DNA of 37,655 nucleotides from Oscillospiraceae bacterium (GCA_017473015.1 JAFUNP010000019.1:1-37655); one strand, 5' to 3'. Counted from the stretch's first letter, positions 1 through 9,136 are shown. Numbers and translations: made by a program. The notes: generated by a model not told the origin, from the sequence alone.

Positions 1-12
1 GGAGGTGCAATT

Positions 13-417
13 ATGAATATTTTAAACGACATTAAACTTCTGCGTGAACTTGATACACTGCGCAATGAATACGACAGTGCATATCTGAATTTAAAAAGAA
101 ATATTTCTTCTGCATATCAGATGTATCTTGTTCAGAAAGCCGAAACAGATTTCAGAAATAAAAATCTGGACAGTTTCAGATGTTACCTTGTGGATGACCA
201 CACTAAAAATCGGTTTGCAGCCTATTGCGGTGTTGATTCCGGTGAAAGAATTTACTACATGATTAAGAATACCGAAGACTTCGGAATGGTCTTTGTAATG
301 GGTAAAAACAATATTGTTGTTTCTCAAAAGCCATTTTTTAATGAAGATACTGTTTTGGATATTCTTTTCACTTTTGAACTGCAGATGACTCTTTGTAGTC
401 CTGACGATATTTATTAA
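13..417 (+). CDS. Small protein of unknown function, 134 aa
   Basis: I do not recognise this protein. The ATG follows a GGAGG at the very start of the window, so the gene is complete but its promoter lies outside. The N-terminal 50 residues are charged and helical-looking, with repeated Leu/Glu/Arg; the rest alternates aromatic and hydrophobic residues as in a small mixed alpha/beta domain. There is no signal peptide or membrane segment. It ends one base pair before the ribosome site of the HNH gene, so the two are probably cotranscribed. The region is AT-richer than the rest of the window, which suggests acquired DNA. Confidence 0.6.
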   Translation: MNILNDIKLLRELDTLRNEYDSAYLNLKRNISSAYQMYLVQKAETDFRNKNLDSFRCYLVDDHTKNRFAAYCGVDSGERIYYMIKNTEDFGMVFVMGKNNIVVSQKPFFNEDTVLDILFTFELQMTLCSPDDIY

Positions 418-431
418 GGAGGTATATTACT

Positions 432-782
432 ATGAATTTTAACTTCGATAATTATTTCTTTGATAAAACCCGGCGCAATGAATTCAGTGACAACGATTCC
501 TGCCGTATGGCTGCATTCTTTGTACAGGATGGCAGGTGCTATGTTACCGGTATGATTTTACGCTCCGGTGAAAGACAGCTTCACCACCGCTTGCCAAAGA
601 GCAAAGGCGGCAAGGACACTCCGGAAAATCTGATTTTCCTTGAAAGCAGAGTGCATAAGATGGTGCATACCAGAAACTATGATGAATACTGGACTCTTGA
701 GAAAGAACTTAACCTGACAGATGCACAGTCCAAAATGGTGGAACAGCTCCGTTATGAAGCCGGCAGTTGCTTCTATGTGTAG
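432..782 (+). CDS. HNH-domain protein, 116 aa
   Basis: A short HNH-nuclease fold is visible: a knuckle around Cys36 (CYVTG), a His pair at 51-52 (QLHHRLP), Asn66 in the ENL motif and histidines 75 and 79 (VHKMVH). This resembles the HNH tail of group II intron reverse transcriptases (C-x-V-T-G ... HH-x-x-P-x-x-x-GG-x-D ... NL ... VH-x-x-x-H). Here it stands alone with about 30 unrelated N-terminal residues and no reverse transcriptase. Function is inferred: metal-dependent DNA nicking or cleavage. The second Cys of a zinc knuckle is missing. The ribosome site AAGGAGG overlaps the preceding stop. The partner genes on both sides are unknown, so the target cannot be guessed. Confidence 0.75.
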   Translation: MNFNFDNYFFDKTRRNEFSDNDSCRMAAFFVQDGRCYVTGMILRSGERQLHHRLPKSKGGKDTPENLIFLESRVHKMVHTRNYDEYWTLEKELNLTDAQSKMVEQLRYEAGSCFYV

Positions 783-794
783 GGAGGGGTGTAT

Positions 795-1358
795 ATGAAT
801 GAGTTTCTGACGATGCTGGTGTTTGAATCAGCAATACTCAACAACTACAAAATCAAAGGCTTTGAGCATATGGATATTGACAGGATTAAACTGTTTCTCT
901 TTCCTGAAGAAGACAAACTGACACCTGTTGCTGTACTGATGACCAGATTCAATCAGATTGTACATATTTCAAGTTTCGGGAACAGATGGAATATCAGTAC
1001 CGCAAATACTGATTTAGGCGAACTTAAAGAACTGTTCTTCCGTGAACTTTACAGCTATATGAGCATATTCACCCACAGCAATGAAAACTTTAATATGAAG
1101 CTTATCCATATTGCAAGGGAGATGGCTGATAATCACAAGATGCAGTTTACCTGCACATCAAAGGACTTTCATAACTATGTGCTTACAGTGACAGTAGAGC
1201 ACCCGGATAAAGAAAGCCATGTTATCGGCAGAGAAATATTCACCTGTGACAAAGTAACTTTCGATAGCCTGCTTGAAAAGGTTACTGAAACAGGAAACAG
1301 AATATGGAATAAGTATATTGAATGGCAGCCGTATGCTTATGCTACAGAGAGGAGGTAA
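795..1358 (+). CDS. Unknown protein, paralogue A of a tandem pair, 187 aa
   Basis: Unrecognised. I chose the ATG at 795, seven bases after GGAGG, over an in-frame GTG at 789. It shares a common architecture with the next gene: an FGNRW motif (FGNGW in the neighbour), then L-x-x-L-K-x-x-F-x-x-E-x-Y-x-x-M-x-x-F-x-H, a K-L-I-H strand, and a late F-T-C-D-x-x-T-F-x-x-L segment before a helical tail. This is a tandem duplication that has diverged. No signal peptide or catalytic motif is apparent. Its last codons contain the ribosome site of the next gene, indicating translational coupling. Confidence 0.65.
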   Translation: MNEFLTMLVFESAILNNYKIKGFEHMDIDRIKLFLFPEEDKLTPVAVLMTRFNQIVHISSFGNRWNISTANTDLGELKELFFRELYSYMSIFTHSNENFNMKLIHIAREMADNHKMQFTCTSKDFHNYVLTVTVEHPDKESHVIGREIFTCDKVTFDSLLEKVTETGNRIWNKYIEWQPYAYATERR

Positions 1359-1363
1359 CAGCT

Positions 1364-1936
1364 ATGATTAGACCCAATGTATCGATTTTATCGCTCAGTA
1401 TGAATTTTTCAGGTGATGATAAATTCAATCTTCTTGAGATATATGACGTTACAGGGGTAGATTACCTTGTAAATATGGCAGATGAGAAAAACATCATCAG
1501 CACCTGTATTTTCTTCAGTAAAAATGACCCGCCTTTCAAGCTGCTGACCTTTGGCAACGGCTGGAAGCTTACTCCAGGTATATCACTGGACAGGCTGAAG
1601 AGAATGTTTCTGGAGGAGGTATACACAATGATGTATACCTTCTCCCACCGCAGGAACAGTGTAAGGTTCCGCCTGGTACATACACATATTGTACTGGAAA
1701 ACGGAGAAAAGTTTTACATCTATGCAGAGTCTTTTGACTGCAAGGAGTTTATTATTAATGTAAGTCTGTGCAATGATGAAACGGAAGAAGAAACCACTGT
1801 TGCAGCCGGCACATTTACTCTGGAAGACAGGACATACTCAGGGCTTGTGAAAAAGGCAAGCGAAGAAGCCGATAAGATGCTGGATAAGCTTTTCGACTTT
1901 GAAAAATATTTAAGAACAGGAGATTTTACCAAATGA
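1364..1936 (+). CDS. Unknown protein, paralogue B of a tandem pair, 190 aa
   Basis: Unrecognised homologue of the preceding gene, with matching FGNGW, LDRLKRMF-x-E-x-Y-x-MM-x-TFSH, FRLVH and FTLEDRTY segments in the same order. The start at 1364 is preceded by GAGGAGG that overlaps the upstream stop; an upstream in-frame ATG at 1322 lies inside the previous gene and lacks a ribosome site. Acidic residues cluster in the last third. Possibly both paralogues form a heteromer; that is inference from adjacency and shared fold only. Confidence 0.65.
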   Translation: MIRPNVSILSLSMNFSGDDKFNLLEIYDVTGVDYLVNMADEKNIISTCIFFSKNDPPFKLLTFGNGWKLTPGISLDRLKRMFLEEVYTMMYTFSHRRNSVRFRLVHTHIVLENGEKFYIYAESFDCKEFIINVSLCNDETEEETTVAAGTFTLEDRTYSGLVKKASEEADKMLDKLFDFEKYLRTGDFTK

Positions 1937-2178
1937 ATGACATGGAGAAATGGATTATAAACCTTTATTACAAATACCCGGACAGATTCGTTATATACGA
2001 GGAAAACAGCAAAAGCACTGACAGTTGCAAGGCATACACAATCATTGGTGTAACCAAAAGCCTTCTCAGTATATCCGCCTTAATCTATATCAATGTATAT
2101 GGTATTGTTGAAAAGATTGAAAAGGCTATGGTTATTGATGCCAAGGCATACTTTGAGTCATTGGATAAAAGTGCTTAA
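1933..2178 (+). CDS. Small protein of unknown function, 81 aa
   Basis: The start codon overlaps the upstream stop (ATGA), with AGGAG about ten bases earlier, so it is the last gene of the five-gene unit. The sequence has a basic/aromatic start, a short hydrophobic stretch around residues 44-58 too weak for a confident membrane span, and a charged tail. No family recognised. A strong terminator follows directly. Confidence 0.55.
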   Translation: MNDMEKWIINLYYKYPDRFVIYEENSKSTDSCKAYTIIGVTKSLLSISALIYINVYGIVEKIEKAMVIDAKAYFESLDKSA

Positions 2179-2197
2179 CCCTCTTTGAGAGTAACTG

Positions 2198-2227
2198 AAC
2201 TGCAGGTGTATAGCCTGCAGTTTTTTT
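2198..2227 (+). terminator. Intrinsic terminator of the five-gene operon
   Basis: Nine-base stem AACTGCAGG / CCTGCAGTT with a 7-nt loop, followed by a T run. It closes the operon ending at 2178. Confidence 0.85.
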
Positions 2228-2264
2228 ACTTAAGTACAGGAATTTTCAAAAAATGATTAATATT

Positions 2265-2304
2265 AAAAAAAAAAAATCCTCTGCCATTTTTATACGGCAG
2301 AGGA
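2265..2304 (-). terminator. Intrinsic terminator facing left
   Basis: Stem TCCTCTGCC / GGCAGAGGA (2277-2285 with 2296-2304). The run of twelve A on the plus strand at 2265-2276 is the U tract for leftward transcription. No intact minus-strand gene lies upstream of it within the window up to 2790, so it may serve a lost or very short transcript. Confidence 0.7.
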
Positions 2305-2790
2305 CATATTTATACATTTTTAAAAATATATAAGTTGCTGTAAAAGACTCTTGGGTTGAGTTGTAATCGCTTTTTTGCAAGGGCCATCAAGGGGCCACCT
2401 ATCCGTTAAAACATATCAGTTAATAACAATTTGCATGATTTTGAAAATCCGTGCAAACCCTTTATTTTAGCGGGTTTATCAAACTTTGAGGAGATATAAT
2501 AAATTATATGAAATTGGCACTTATACTTCAATACCCAGTTTCATATATTAATCCTCCTTGTCAGAAAACCGCCCTCTGCGGAATTTCTGTTTCTTATTTG
2601 TTTAGATATGAACATAATTATCTAATATATAATAATACACTATTTTTGTCAAAAAGTCTATAAAGAGCCGTGCAAAATAATGGCTGTATATGGGATAAGG
2701 GCAGAGAGACATTTTCAGGCCGCTTATGCAGCCCTGGATGACGGCTTTGACAAAGGCTGCAGGTCTGCTGTAGAATATCCCCAAGAGGTG
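2305..2790. other. Gene-free stretch with element-like debris
   Basis: About 490 bases without a convincing gene. It holds two GGGCCA repeats (2379-2400). It also holds an inverted repeat ATATGAAATTGG (2506-2517) / CCAGTTTCATAT (2535-2546) and, on the minus strand, a perfect AAGGAGG (2553-2559) eight bases before an ATG that opens only seven codons, MKLGIEV (2544 to 2521). This may be the start of a decayed gene whose terminator survives at 2265-2304, or a leader peptide. The stretch separates AT-rich unknown genes from ordinary chromosomal genes and could be an element border; I found no clear attachment repeat. Confidence 0.35.
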
Positions 2791-2795
2791 GAAAT

Positions 2796-3104
2796 ATGGC
2801 AGCGAAAAATACCGATGACGTTATTTACGAAATACTTTCCGTGGTGGCGGAAATACCGGCAGGCTGTGTGGCCACCTATGGCCAGCTTGCCCGCCTTATC
2901 GGCCGTGAGAAAAATTCCCGACTGGTGGGCAGAGCAGTGAAAATATCCTCTCTTTACGGTGAGTTTCCCTGTCACCGTGTGGTGAACCACGCCGGTCGTC
3001 TGGTGCCCGGATGGGATGAACAGTATCGGCTGCTGAAACAGGAGGGCGTCACCTTCCGCGACGAAACCCATGTGGATATGAAAAAGCATCAGTGGGATGT
3101 ATGA
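2796..3104 (+). CDS. MGMT-like DNA alkyltransferase family protein, 102 aa
   Basis: Corresponds to the C-terminal DNA-binding and active-site domain of O6-alkylguanine-DNA alkyltransferases. The IPAGCVATYGQLA helix region is at residues 20-32, the arginine-finger segment SRLVGRA at 41-47, and the acceptor motif PCHRVV has Cys59. Short alkyltransferase-like proteins often replace this Cys with Trp or Ala; here it is kept, so real alkyl transfer is plausible. The usual N-terminal MGMT domain is absent. Expected role: removal or flagging of O6-alkylguanine in DNA. The start follows AAGAGGTGG. It is monocistronic and convergent with the next gene. Confidence 0.88.
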   Translation: MAAKNTDDVIYEILSVVAEIPAGCVATYGQLARLIGREKNSRLVGRAVKISSLYGEFPCHRVVNHAGRLVPGWDEQYRLLKQEGVTFRDETHVDMKKHQWDV

Positions 3105-3136
3105 AAAGACAGCTGTAAATAATATGCATCTATACA

Positions 3137-3174
3137 ATAAAATCCACGGTAACATCTGTTACCGTGGATTTTAT
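3137..3174. terminator. Bidirectional terminator, 18-bp perfect stem
   Basis: Arms 3137-3154 and 3157-3174 are perfectly complementary around a 2-nt TC centre. The ends are AT-rich, so it can stop both the MGMT-like gene and the convergent flavin/ferredoxin gene. Confidence 0.85.
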
Positions 3175-3200
3175 TTACGATATATCAAGGATGGTTAATA

Positions 3201-3899
3201 TCATTTTGTTTCCAGCAGGCTGGTCATGGCTGTACCGGCCAGAGGGCATTTTGTATAGCAGATACCGCAATCGTCGCAGTCCATGTAGCGTATGTAATAT
3301 TTCCCGTCATCACCCTGGTGGATAGCTTTTTCCACACAGTTTGCCTGGCACTCGCCACAGCCTATGCACCGGTCTGTGATTTTATAGGTCATAGGCAGTT
3401 TTTCCATTCCGCCAAAAGCAAAGCGCATACGGCGTATTCTTTCTTCGGCGTACAGGTGAAACATTTCTCCTTCGCCTTTTTCCAGCTTATACAATACCAT
3501 TATACCGGGATTTTTGCGGTACATTTTGACAGTGCCGGGATTCAGTTTGAAAAATTCGTCCCATACCCATCTGTCATCTGTCACATCTTTTACCCATGCA
3601 CGGATTTTCAGCGCATATTTCATATCCACAGTTGTATTGAGAACTATTTCCGGCCTTTCACACAGCTGTTTGTAAAAAGGCTTGCCCTTTGATGTCATAA
3701 AATACAGATTTCCGTCCGGCAGCAGGTTAAAGTCTATAACTCTGTTTTCCGGCTGGCCGTTGTTTACAGTAGCTGTAGGCATAAAGCGCACTTTATGTAC
3801 CAGTTCAAAGGCTTTTGCCACCACTTCTTCATCTGTGTTTTCATCAGTGAGTCCCCACAGAATATCGTTTACTTCCCATGTCAGATTTCTTGTATTCAT
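3201..3899 (-). CDS. Pyridoxamine-5'-phosphate oxidase-like flavoprotein with C-terminal 2[4Fe-4S] ferredoxin domain, 232 aa
   Basis: Residues 1 to about 150 form a split-barrel FMN-binding domain of the PNPOx-related family (VRFMPTATV, NRVIDFNLLPDG, LYFMTSKGKPFYKQL). The C-terminus carries two ferredoxin motifs: CIGCGECQANC-V-E-K, and CDDCGICYTKC-P, in which the second cluster set is complete. Together they suggest an anaerobic flavin-dependent reductase fed by ferredoxin-type clusters; substrate unknown. The ATG at 3899 is preceded by AAGGAG at good spacing and is preferred over a GTG 18 bases upstream. Cytoplasmic, no signal peptide, transcribed alone. Confidence 0.85.
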   Translation of the reverse strand: MNTRNLTWEVNDILWGLTDENTDEEVVAKAFELVHKVRFMPTATVNNGQPENRVIDFNLLPDGNLYFMTSKGKPFYKQLCERPEIVLNTTVDMKYALKIRAWVKDVTDDRWVWDEFFKLNPGTVKMYRKNPGIMVLYKLEKGEGEMFHLYAEERIRRMRFAFGGMEKLPMTYKITDRCIGCGECQANCVEKAIHQGDDGKYYIRYMDCDDCGICYTKCPLAGTAMTSLLETK

Positions 3900-4044
3900 A
3901 ATATCGCTCCTTTTCACCTTTTTATATGCATTTTATTATAATCCCTGATATACATATCTTCAATTGACTGTTACGACTAATATTTTCCTGCAATTTTATG
4001 CATTTTGTCAAACTTTTAACATATCTTTTGACTGGATTATCTGT

Positions 4045-4073
4045 TTGCCACCAATGGTAATATATGATAAAAT
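4045..4073 (+). promoter_or_regulatory. Candidate sigma-A promoter for the phosphatase gene
   Basis: TTGCCA (4045-4050), 17-nt spacer, TAAAAT (4068-4073), about 25 bases before the start codon. Confidence 0.5.
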
Positions 4074-4098
4074 TTTATAAAAGAGAGGGAGTGAAAGG

Positions 4099-4746
4099 AT
4101 GAGCACCTATTGCATTTCTGATATTCACGGTGAATATGACAGATATATAAAAATGCTGCAGCTGGTTGATTTTTCAGCTGACGACACCATGTATATCCTG
4201 GGTGATGTGATAGACCGTGGCCCTGACAGCATAAAGCTGCTGGAAGATATTATTGCCAGACCAAATGTACATATGCTTCTGGGTAACCATGAACAGATGT
4301 GCCTGGATACGCTGGGGCCTGTGCCGGAATTCGGTGCCCGCCAGCTGTGGCAGTCCAACGGCGGTGGCAAAACCCGCAGCCGGCTGCTTTATGTGTGTAC
4401 TCTGCCTCAGCGCGGAAAAATACTGCGTTTTATGGCTGGTTTGCCGGAGTTTATGGACATCACTGTGAATGGCAGGCGTTTTCATCTGGTACACGGCTAT
4501 CCCGGTGATGACCGCCACCGGCGTCTGTGGGGCCGTCCTGCACCCTACCGGCCGCCGCCACTGGAAAATTGTACTGTCATAATCGGCCATACACCCACAT
4601 CGCTGATATCGGGCGATGATAAAACACCGTTATCTATATGGCACGGTAACGGTGTAATCTGCATAGACTGTGGCTGTGGTCACAAAACAGACCTGCGCCG
4701 CCTGGCCTGCCTGCGACTGGAGGATATGGCAGAGTTCTATGTATAA
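4099..4746 (+). CDS. Metallophosphoesterase, PrpE/serine-threonine phosphatase type, 215 aa
   Basis: Calcineurin-like metallophosphoesterase of the bacterial PPP type (lambda phosphatase, PrpE, ApaH-like group). Signature blocks are in order: ISDIHGEYD (D-x-H, residues 7-15), LGDVIDRGPDS (GDxxDRG, 35-45), LLGNHEQM (GNHE), then a later LVHGYPG and IIGHTPT that supply the remaining metal-binding histidines. These coordinate a two-metal centre for phosphoester hydrolysis. Substrate could be a phosphoprotein or a small nucleotide; sequence alone does not decide. Start follows GAGAGGGAG. Single-gene unit. Confidence 0.88.
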   Translation: MSTYCISDIHGEYDRYIKMLQLVDFSADDTMYILGDVIDRGPDSIKLLEDIIARPNVHMLLGNHEQMCLDTLGPVPEFGARQLWQSNGGGKTRSRLLYVCTLPQRGKILRFMAGLPEFMDITVNGRRFHLVHGYPGDDRHRRLWGRPAPYRPPPLENCTVIIGHTPTSLISGDDKTPLSIWHGNGVICIDCGCGHKTDLRRLACLRLEDMAEFYV

Positions 4747-4860
4747 ATATCAGCTCCTACTGTCCTGTGCAGATGGATTTCGGGATGAATACAGACCACT
4801 GTGCTGACAGGATAACGGTGGCAAATCAGGACAATGCCTGTCTTTTCGTTTATAAGAGCT

Positions 4861-4895
4861 GCCCCGTAATGCACTGCACCACGGGGCTTCGTTTA
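4861..4895. terminator. Terminator between convergent genes
   Basis: Stem GCCCCGT (4861-4867) / ACGGGGC (4881-4887) with a 13-nt loop, then TTCGTTT. Lies between the phosphatase gene and the oppositely oriented dCMP deaminase gene. Confidence 0.65.
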
Positions 4896-4907
4896 TTTAA
4901 TTATATA

Positions 4908-5396
4908 TCAGTAATTGAAAATGCCTTCCAGGCTTTCATCATTGTCAATCCATTCGCTGGCCACATCAATTACACGGTACTCTGTGGCAGAGTCACGGAT
5001 AACCACTGTTTTGATACCGGCATTGATTATCATTCTTTTGCACATGGAACAGCTGTTGGAATTTTTGATATATGAACCATCGCTGGCTTCCTTGCCCACC
5101 AGGTACATTGTGCCGCCTATCATTTTGTCACGGGATGCGGAAATAATGGCGTTTGCCTCTGCGTGAACACTGCGGCACACCTCGTATCTTTCACCGCGTG
5201 GAATATTCAGCTCTGTTCTCACACATTTGCCCATGTCACAGCAATTTTTTCTGCCGCGCGGCGCGCCTACATAGCCTGTGGAGATAATTTCATCGTTTTT
5301 TACTATAATTGCTCCGTAGTTTCTGCGCAGACAGGTACCACGGCCGGAAACAGCCTCTGCAATATCCAGATAGTAATTTATTTTATTCTGTCTCAT
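4908..5396 (-). CDS. Deoxycytidylate deaminase (ComEB-type), 162 aa
   Basis: Deaminates dCMP to dUMP for thymidylate synthesis. Zinc site: VHAEANA (His78, catalytic Glu80) and S-C-S-M-C (Cys116, Cys119). The N-terminal RGTCLRRNYGAIIV segment and the insert with NCCDMGKC are typical of the dCMP deaminase/ComEB family. The usual Pro before the first zinc Cys is Ser here. I start at the ATG at 5396, eight bases after GGGAG; the family normally begins a few residues before this segment, so the 9-residue longer reading is unlikely. Divergent from the cytidine deaminase gene cdd, another pyrimidine-salvage function. Confidence 0.9.
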   Translation of the reverse strand: MRQNKINYYLDIAEAVSGRGTCLRRNYGAIIVKNDEIISTGYVGAPRGRKNCCDMGKCVRTELNIPRGERYEVCRSVHAEANAIISASRDKMIGGTMYLVGKEASDGSYIKNSNSCSMCKRMIINAGIKTVVIRDSATEYRVIDVASEWIDNDESLEGIFNY

Positions 5397-5477
5397 AGCT
5401 TTTTCTCCCATAAACAAATTCATCTTCTTACATTTTAAAATAATTCATACAAATAATCAATAATATTTAATTAAAAA

Positions 5478-5506
5478 TTGAAAAACCACTGTGTATTTGG
5501 TATGAT
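5478..5506 (+). promoter_or_regulatory. Promoter of cdd-ksgA
   Basis: TTGAAA (5478-5483), 17-nt spacer, TATGAT (5501-5506), upstream of the cdd ribosome site AAAGGAG. Confidence 0.6.
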
Positions 5507-5527
5507 ATAAATAATATATAATATTAA

Positions 5528-6821
<1,294 letters not shown>

Positions 6822-6827
6822 TTATCA

Positions 6828-6858
6828 AAGTACAGCTGCATTGCGGCTGTACTTTTTT
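6828..6858 (+). terminator. Terminator of cdd-ksgA
   Basis: Stem AAGTACAGC / GCTGTACTT (6828-6836, 6846-6854) followed by a run of T. Confidence 0.88.
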
Positions 6859-6888
6859 AAAATTTTACAAAAAATACTGAAAAAACTA

Positions 6889-6925
6889 TTGACATTTAAT
6901 GCTTAATGGTATATTATATCATTAA
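6889..6925 (+). promoter_or_regulatory. Strong promoter with dyad, superoxide reductase gene
   Basis: TTGACA (6889-6894), 17-nt spacer, TATTAT (6912-6917). An interrupted dyad TTAATG (6903-6908) / CATTAA (6920-6925) straddles the -10, in the position of a repressor site. A redox regulator such as PerR is possible, but the dyad is not a textbook PerR box. Confidence 0.7.
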
Positions 6926-6976
6926 AGGATAAATCCAACCGAAAAATATAAAATTATGAATAACAAGAGGTGTACT

Positions 6977-7360
6977 ATGAAAGAACTTAGATTTGAATAC
7001 TGCGAAATCTGCAAAAAAATGCATCTGGTAGTTGATGACAAAGCTCCAAAAACAATGTGCTGCGGTCAGCCAATGAAGGTACTGACAGCCAACACAGTTG
7101 ATGCCGCCAAAGAAAAACATGTTCCTGCTGTTGAACTGGGCGCAAACGAAATAAAAGTGCATGTTGGCGGCGTAACACATCCAATGACAGAAGAACACCA
7201 CATCGCATTTATTGCTGTACTGTTCGAAGACGGCAGCTACGCACTGAAAAACCTTGACCACACAGGCGAACCTACAGCTGTTTTCCCTGTAGGTGCAGTA
7301 AAACCTGTAGCAGCTTACGAATTCTGCAACCTGCATGGTCTGTGGAAAGCTGAATTTTAA
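6977..7360 (+). CDS. Desulfoferrodoxin-type superoxide reductase, 127 aa
   Basis: Reduces superoxide to hydrogen peroxide in anaerobes without producing oxygen. The N-terminal desulforedoxin-like FeS4 centre has Cys9, Cys12, Cys28 and Cys29 (C-x2-C ... CC). The catalytic square-pyramidal iron site has His48 in EKHVP, His68 in THPM, His74 in TEEHH, Cys117 and His120 in CNLHG. This is the two-centre (2Fe) class, full length. ATG at 6977 follows AAGAGG; an upstream in-frame ATG at 6956 has no ribosome site. Monocistronic. Confidence 0.94.
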   Translation: MKELRFEYCEICKKMHLVVDDKAPKTMCCGQPMKVLTANTVDAAKEKHVPAVELGANEIKVHVGGVTHPMTEEHHIAFIAVLFEDGSYALKNLDHTGEPTAVFPVGAVKPVAAYEFCNLHGLWKAEF

Positions 7361-7390
7361 TTCTCAACCTTCTTAGTATTTGTTTATATA

Positions 7391-7427
7391 GCCGGCACTC
7401 TGCGTAACAGCAGGGTGCCGGCTTTTA
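7391..7427 (+). terminator. Terminator of the superoxide reductase gene
   Basis: Twelve-base GC-rich stem (7391-7402 with 7411-7422, one G-T pair) and T-rich tail. Confidence 0.88.
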
Positions 7428-7526
7428 TATCAACAATTAAGCATTTGAAAAGGTTAGCAACAGAAAAATTATAAAAGTTAAGAAATGTACCACTATAAAC
7501 CTTAATAAATAAAGTTAAGTTTAATG

Positions 7527-7555
7527 TTGATTTTTCTAAAATAAGATGATACAAT
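7527..7555 (+). promoter_or_regulatory. Promoter of the DUF2130 gene
   Basis: TTGATT (7527-7532), 17-nt spacer, TACAAT (7550-7555). Confidence 0.65.
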
Positions 7556-7594
7556 ACGGATATGACAGATGAGAACTGATAAAGGAGAAGCAAT

Positions 7595-8872
7595 ATGCAA
7601 GAAATCAGATGTCCCAGATGCGGCGAGGTGTTCCAGGTGGACGAATCCGGCTATGCCGCCATCGTGAAACAGGTGCGCGACAAGGAGTTTGAAAAAGAAA
7701 TCTCCGGCAGGGAAGCAGCCTACCGTAATGAAAAGCAAATCGCCGTGGAAATGGCTGTGACAAAAGCAGAGGCGGAAAAGGACAGAATCATCGCCGAGCT
7801 GCATTCAAAAATCAAAAGCGGCCGGATGGAAAAGCAGATTGAGATAGAAAAAGCTGTTTCTGAAAAGGACCGCCTGCTGGCGGACAAAGAGCTGGAAATA
7901 ATCCGTCTGAAAAATGAAATAGAAATGACGAAATCTGCCACAGAGCTGCGTATCAAGGACTCTGTGCAGGAAAAGGACACCGCTATTCTGGAACTGAAAA
8001 ACAGGATAGAACTCAGCAGTGCCGAATGGGAGCTGAAAGAAAAATCTCTCCGGGAAAGACATGCTGACGAAATCAGGCGAAAAGACGAAGAAATTACATA
8101 TTACAAGGATTTCAAAGCCAGACAGTCTACAAAAATGATTGGTGAAAGTCTGGAACAGCACTGTGAGATTGAATTCAACAAACTGCGCGCCACCGCTTTT
8201 CAGAATGCTTATTTTGAAAAAGACAACGATGTGAAAACCGGCAGCAAAGGGGACTATATCTACAGGGAAAAATCCGAGGACGGCGTGGAATTTATTTCCA
8301 TTATGTTTGAAATGAAAAACGAAATGGACACCACTGCCACCAAACACAAAAACGAAGATTTTTTCAAAAAGCTGGACAAAGACAGAAAAGAAAAGGGCTG
8401 TGAATATGCTGTGCTGGTTTCCATGCTGGAGGCCGACAACGAATATTACAACAGTGGCATTGTGGATGTGTCGTATAAATATAAAAAAATGTATGTTATC
8501 CGTCCGCAGTTTTTTATCCCTATTATCACTTTGCTGAGAAATGCTGCTGCCAACAGTCTGAAATACCGCCGTGAACTGGAAGTCATCAGAAACCAGAATA
8601 TCGACATAACCAATTTTGAAGCAGACATGAATGAATTCAAGGATAAATTTTCCCGCAATTTCAGAATTGCCAGCGATAAATTCAGAACAGCCATCGATGA
8701 AATAGACAAAACCATTCTCCATCTCCAGAAAACAAAGGAGGCTTTGCTCTCCTCTGAAAACAACCTGCGTCTGGCAAACAACAAGGCCGAAGACCTGACA
8801 ATCAAGCGTCTTACACGCAACAATCCGACCATGGCCGCCAAATTCGCTGAACTGGAACAGAATAAGGATTAG
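7595..8872 (+). CDS. DUF2130-family coiled-coil protein, 425 aa
   Basis: Matches the layout of the DUF2130 family: a short N-terminal CPRCG zinc-ribbon-like start, a long charged coiled coil (about residues 20-185, rich in E-K-D-R-L), a globular DUF2130 core (about 185-340, with [59 protein letters not shown]) and a second helical tail. The core has been compared to nuclease folds of the restriction-endonuclease type (the E-x-K in FEMKNE fits), but function is not established. Start follows AAGGAG. A decayed gene fragment lies directly downstream. Confidence 0.85.
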   Translation: MQEIRCPRCGEVFQVDESGYAAIVKQVRDKEFEKEISGREAAYRNEKQIAVEMAVTKAEAEKDRIIAELHSKIKSGRMEKQIEIEKAVSEKDRLLADKELEIIRLKNEIEMTKSATELRIKDSVQEKDTAILELKNRIELSSAEWELKEKSLRERHADEIRRKDEEITYYKDFKARQSTKMIGESLEQHCEIEFNKLRATAFQNAYFEKDNDVKTGSKGDYIYREKSEDGVEFISIMFEMKNEMDTTATKHKNEDFFKKLDKDRKEKGCEYAVLVSMLEADNEYYNSGIVDVSYKYKKMYVIRPQFFIPIITLLRNAAANSLKYRRELEVIRNQNIDITNFEADMNEFKDKFSRNFRIASDKFRTAIDEIDKTILHLQKTKEALLSSENNLRLANNKAEDLTIKRLTRNNPTMAAKFAELEQNKD

Positions 8873-8879
8873 AGTGAGT

Positions 8880-9030
8880 ATGGATATAAGAATATTGCAT
8901 CTGCTGGAAGGGCCAGACATGCGGAAGGACTCACAGTGATTATTGATATGTTCAGAGCATTTTCAATGAAATGATATTTGTTTGATATGGGTGCCAGGCA
9001 AATCCGACCTGTGGGAACTGTTGAAGGTGA
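8880..9030 (+). pseudogene. Decayed fragment of a ComB-type 2-phosphosulfolactate phosphatase gene
   Basis: The ATG at 8880 opens MDIRILHLLEG, then the frame breaks at GGGCC near 8919. Reading on in the shifted frame gives ARHAEGLTVIIDMFRAFSM, a stop at 8970-8972, and then YLFDMGARQIRPVGTVEGE. That is the N-terminal third of the ComB phosphatase family (A-E-G-x-x-V-I-I-D-x-F-R-A ... G-A-x-x-I-x-P-V-G-T). One apparent single-base deletion plus an in-frame stop, and loss of the remaining two thirds, mean it cannot be functional. Confidence 0.75.
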
Positions 9031-9093
9031 GAACACAGTTCGCCTCTACAACAAATTATTACTTTTCCGCGATGGTTTACTGCAGTATCATAC

Positions 9094-9136
9094 AGAAAAC
9101 AACAACAGCCTCCTTTTCCGGGAGGCTGTTGTTGTT
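9094..9136 (-). terminator. Terminator of the aldo/keto reductase gene
   Basis: Perfect 16-base stem (9098-9113 with 9121-9136) around a 7-nt loop, with a T-rich tail in the leftward direction. The stop codon of the gene lies at the base of the stem. Confidence 0.9.

Noticed and set aside
2680-2940. 86-codon frame starting at 2680
   Set aside because: Overlaps the MGMT-like gene in another frame and lacks a ribosome site; no family likeness.
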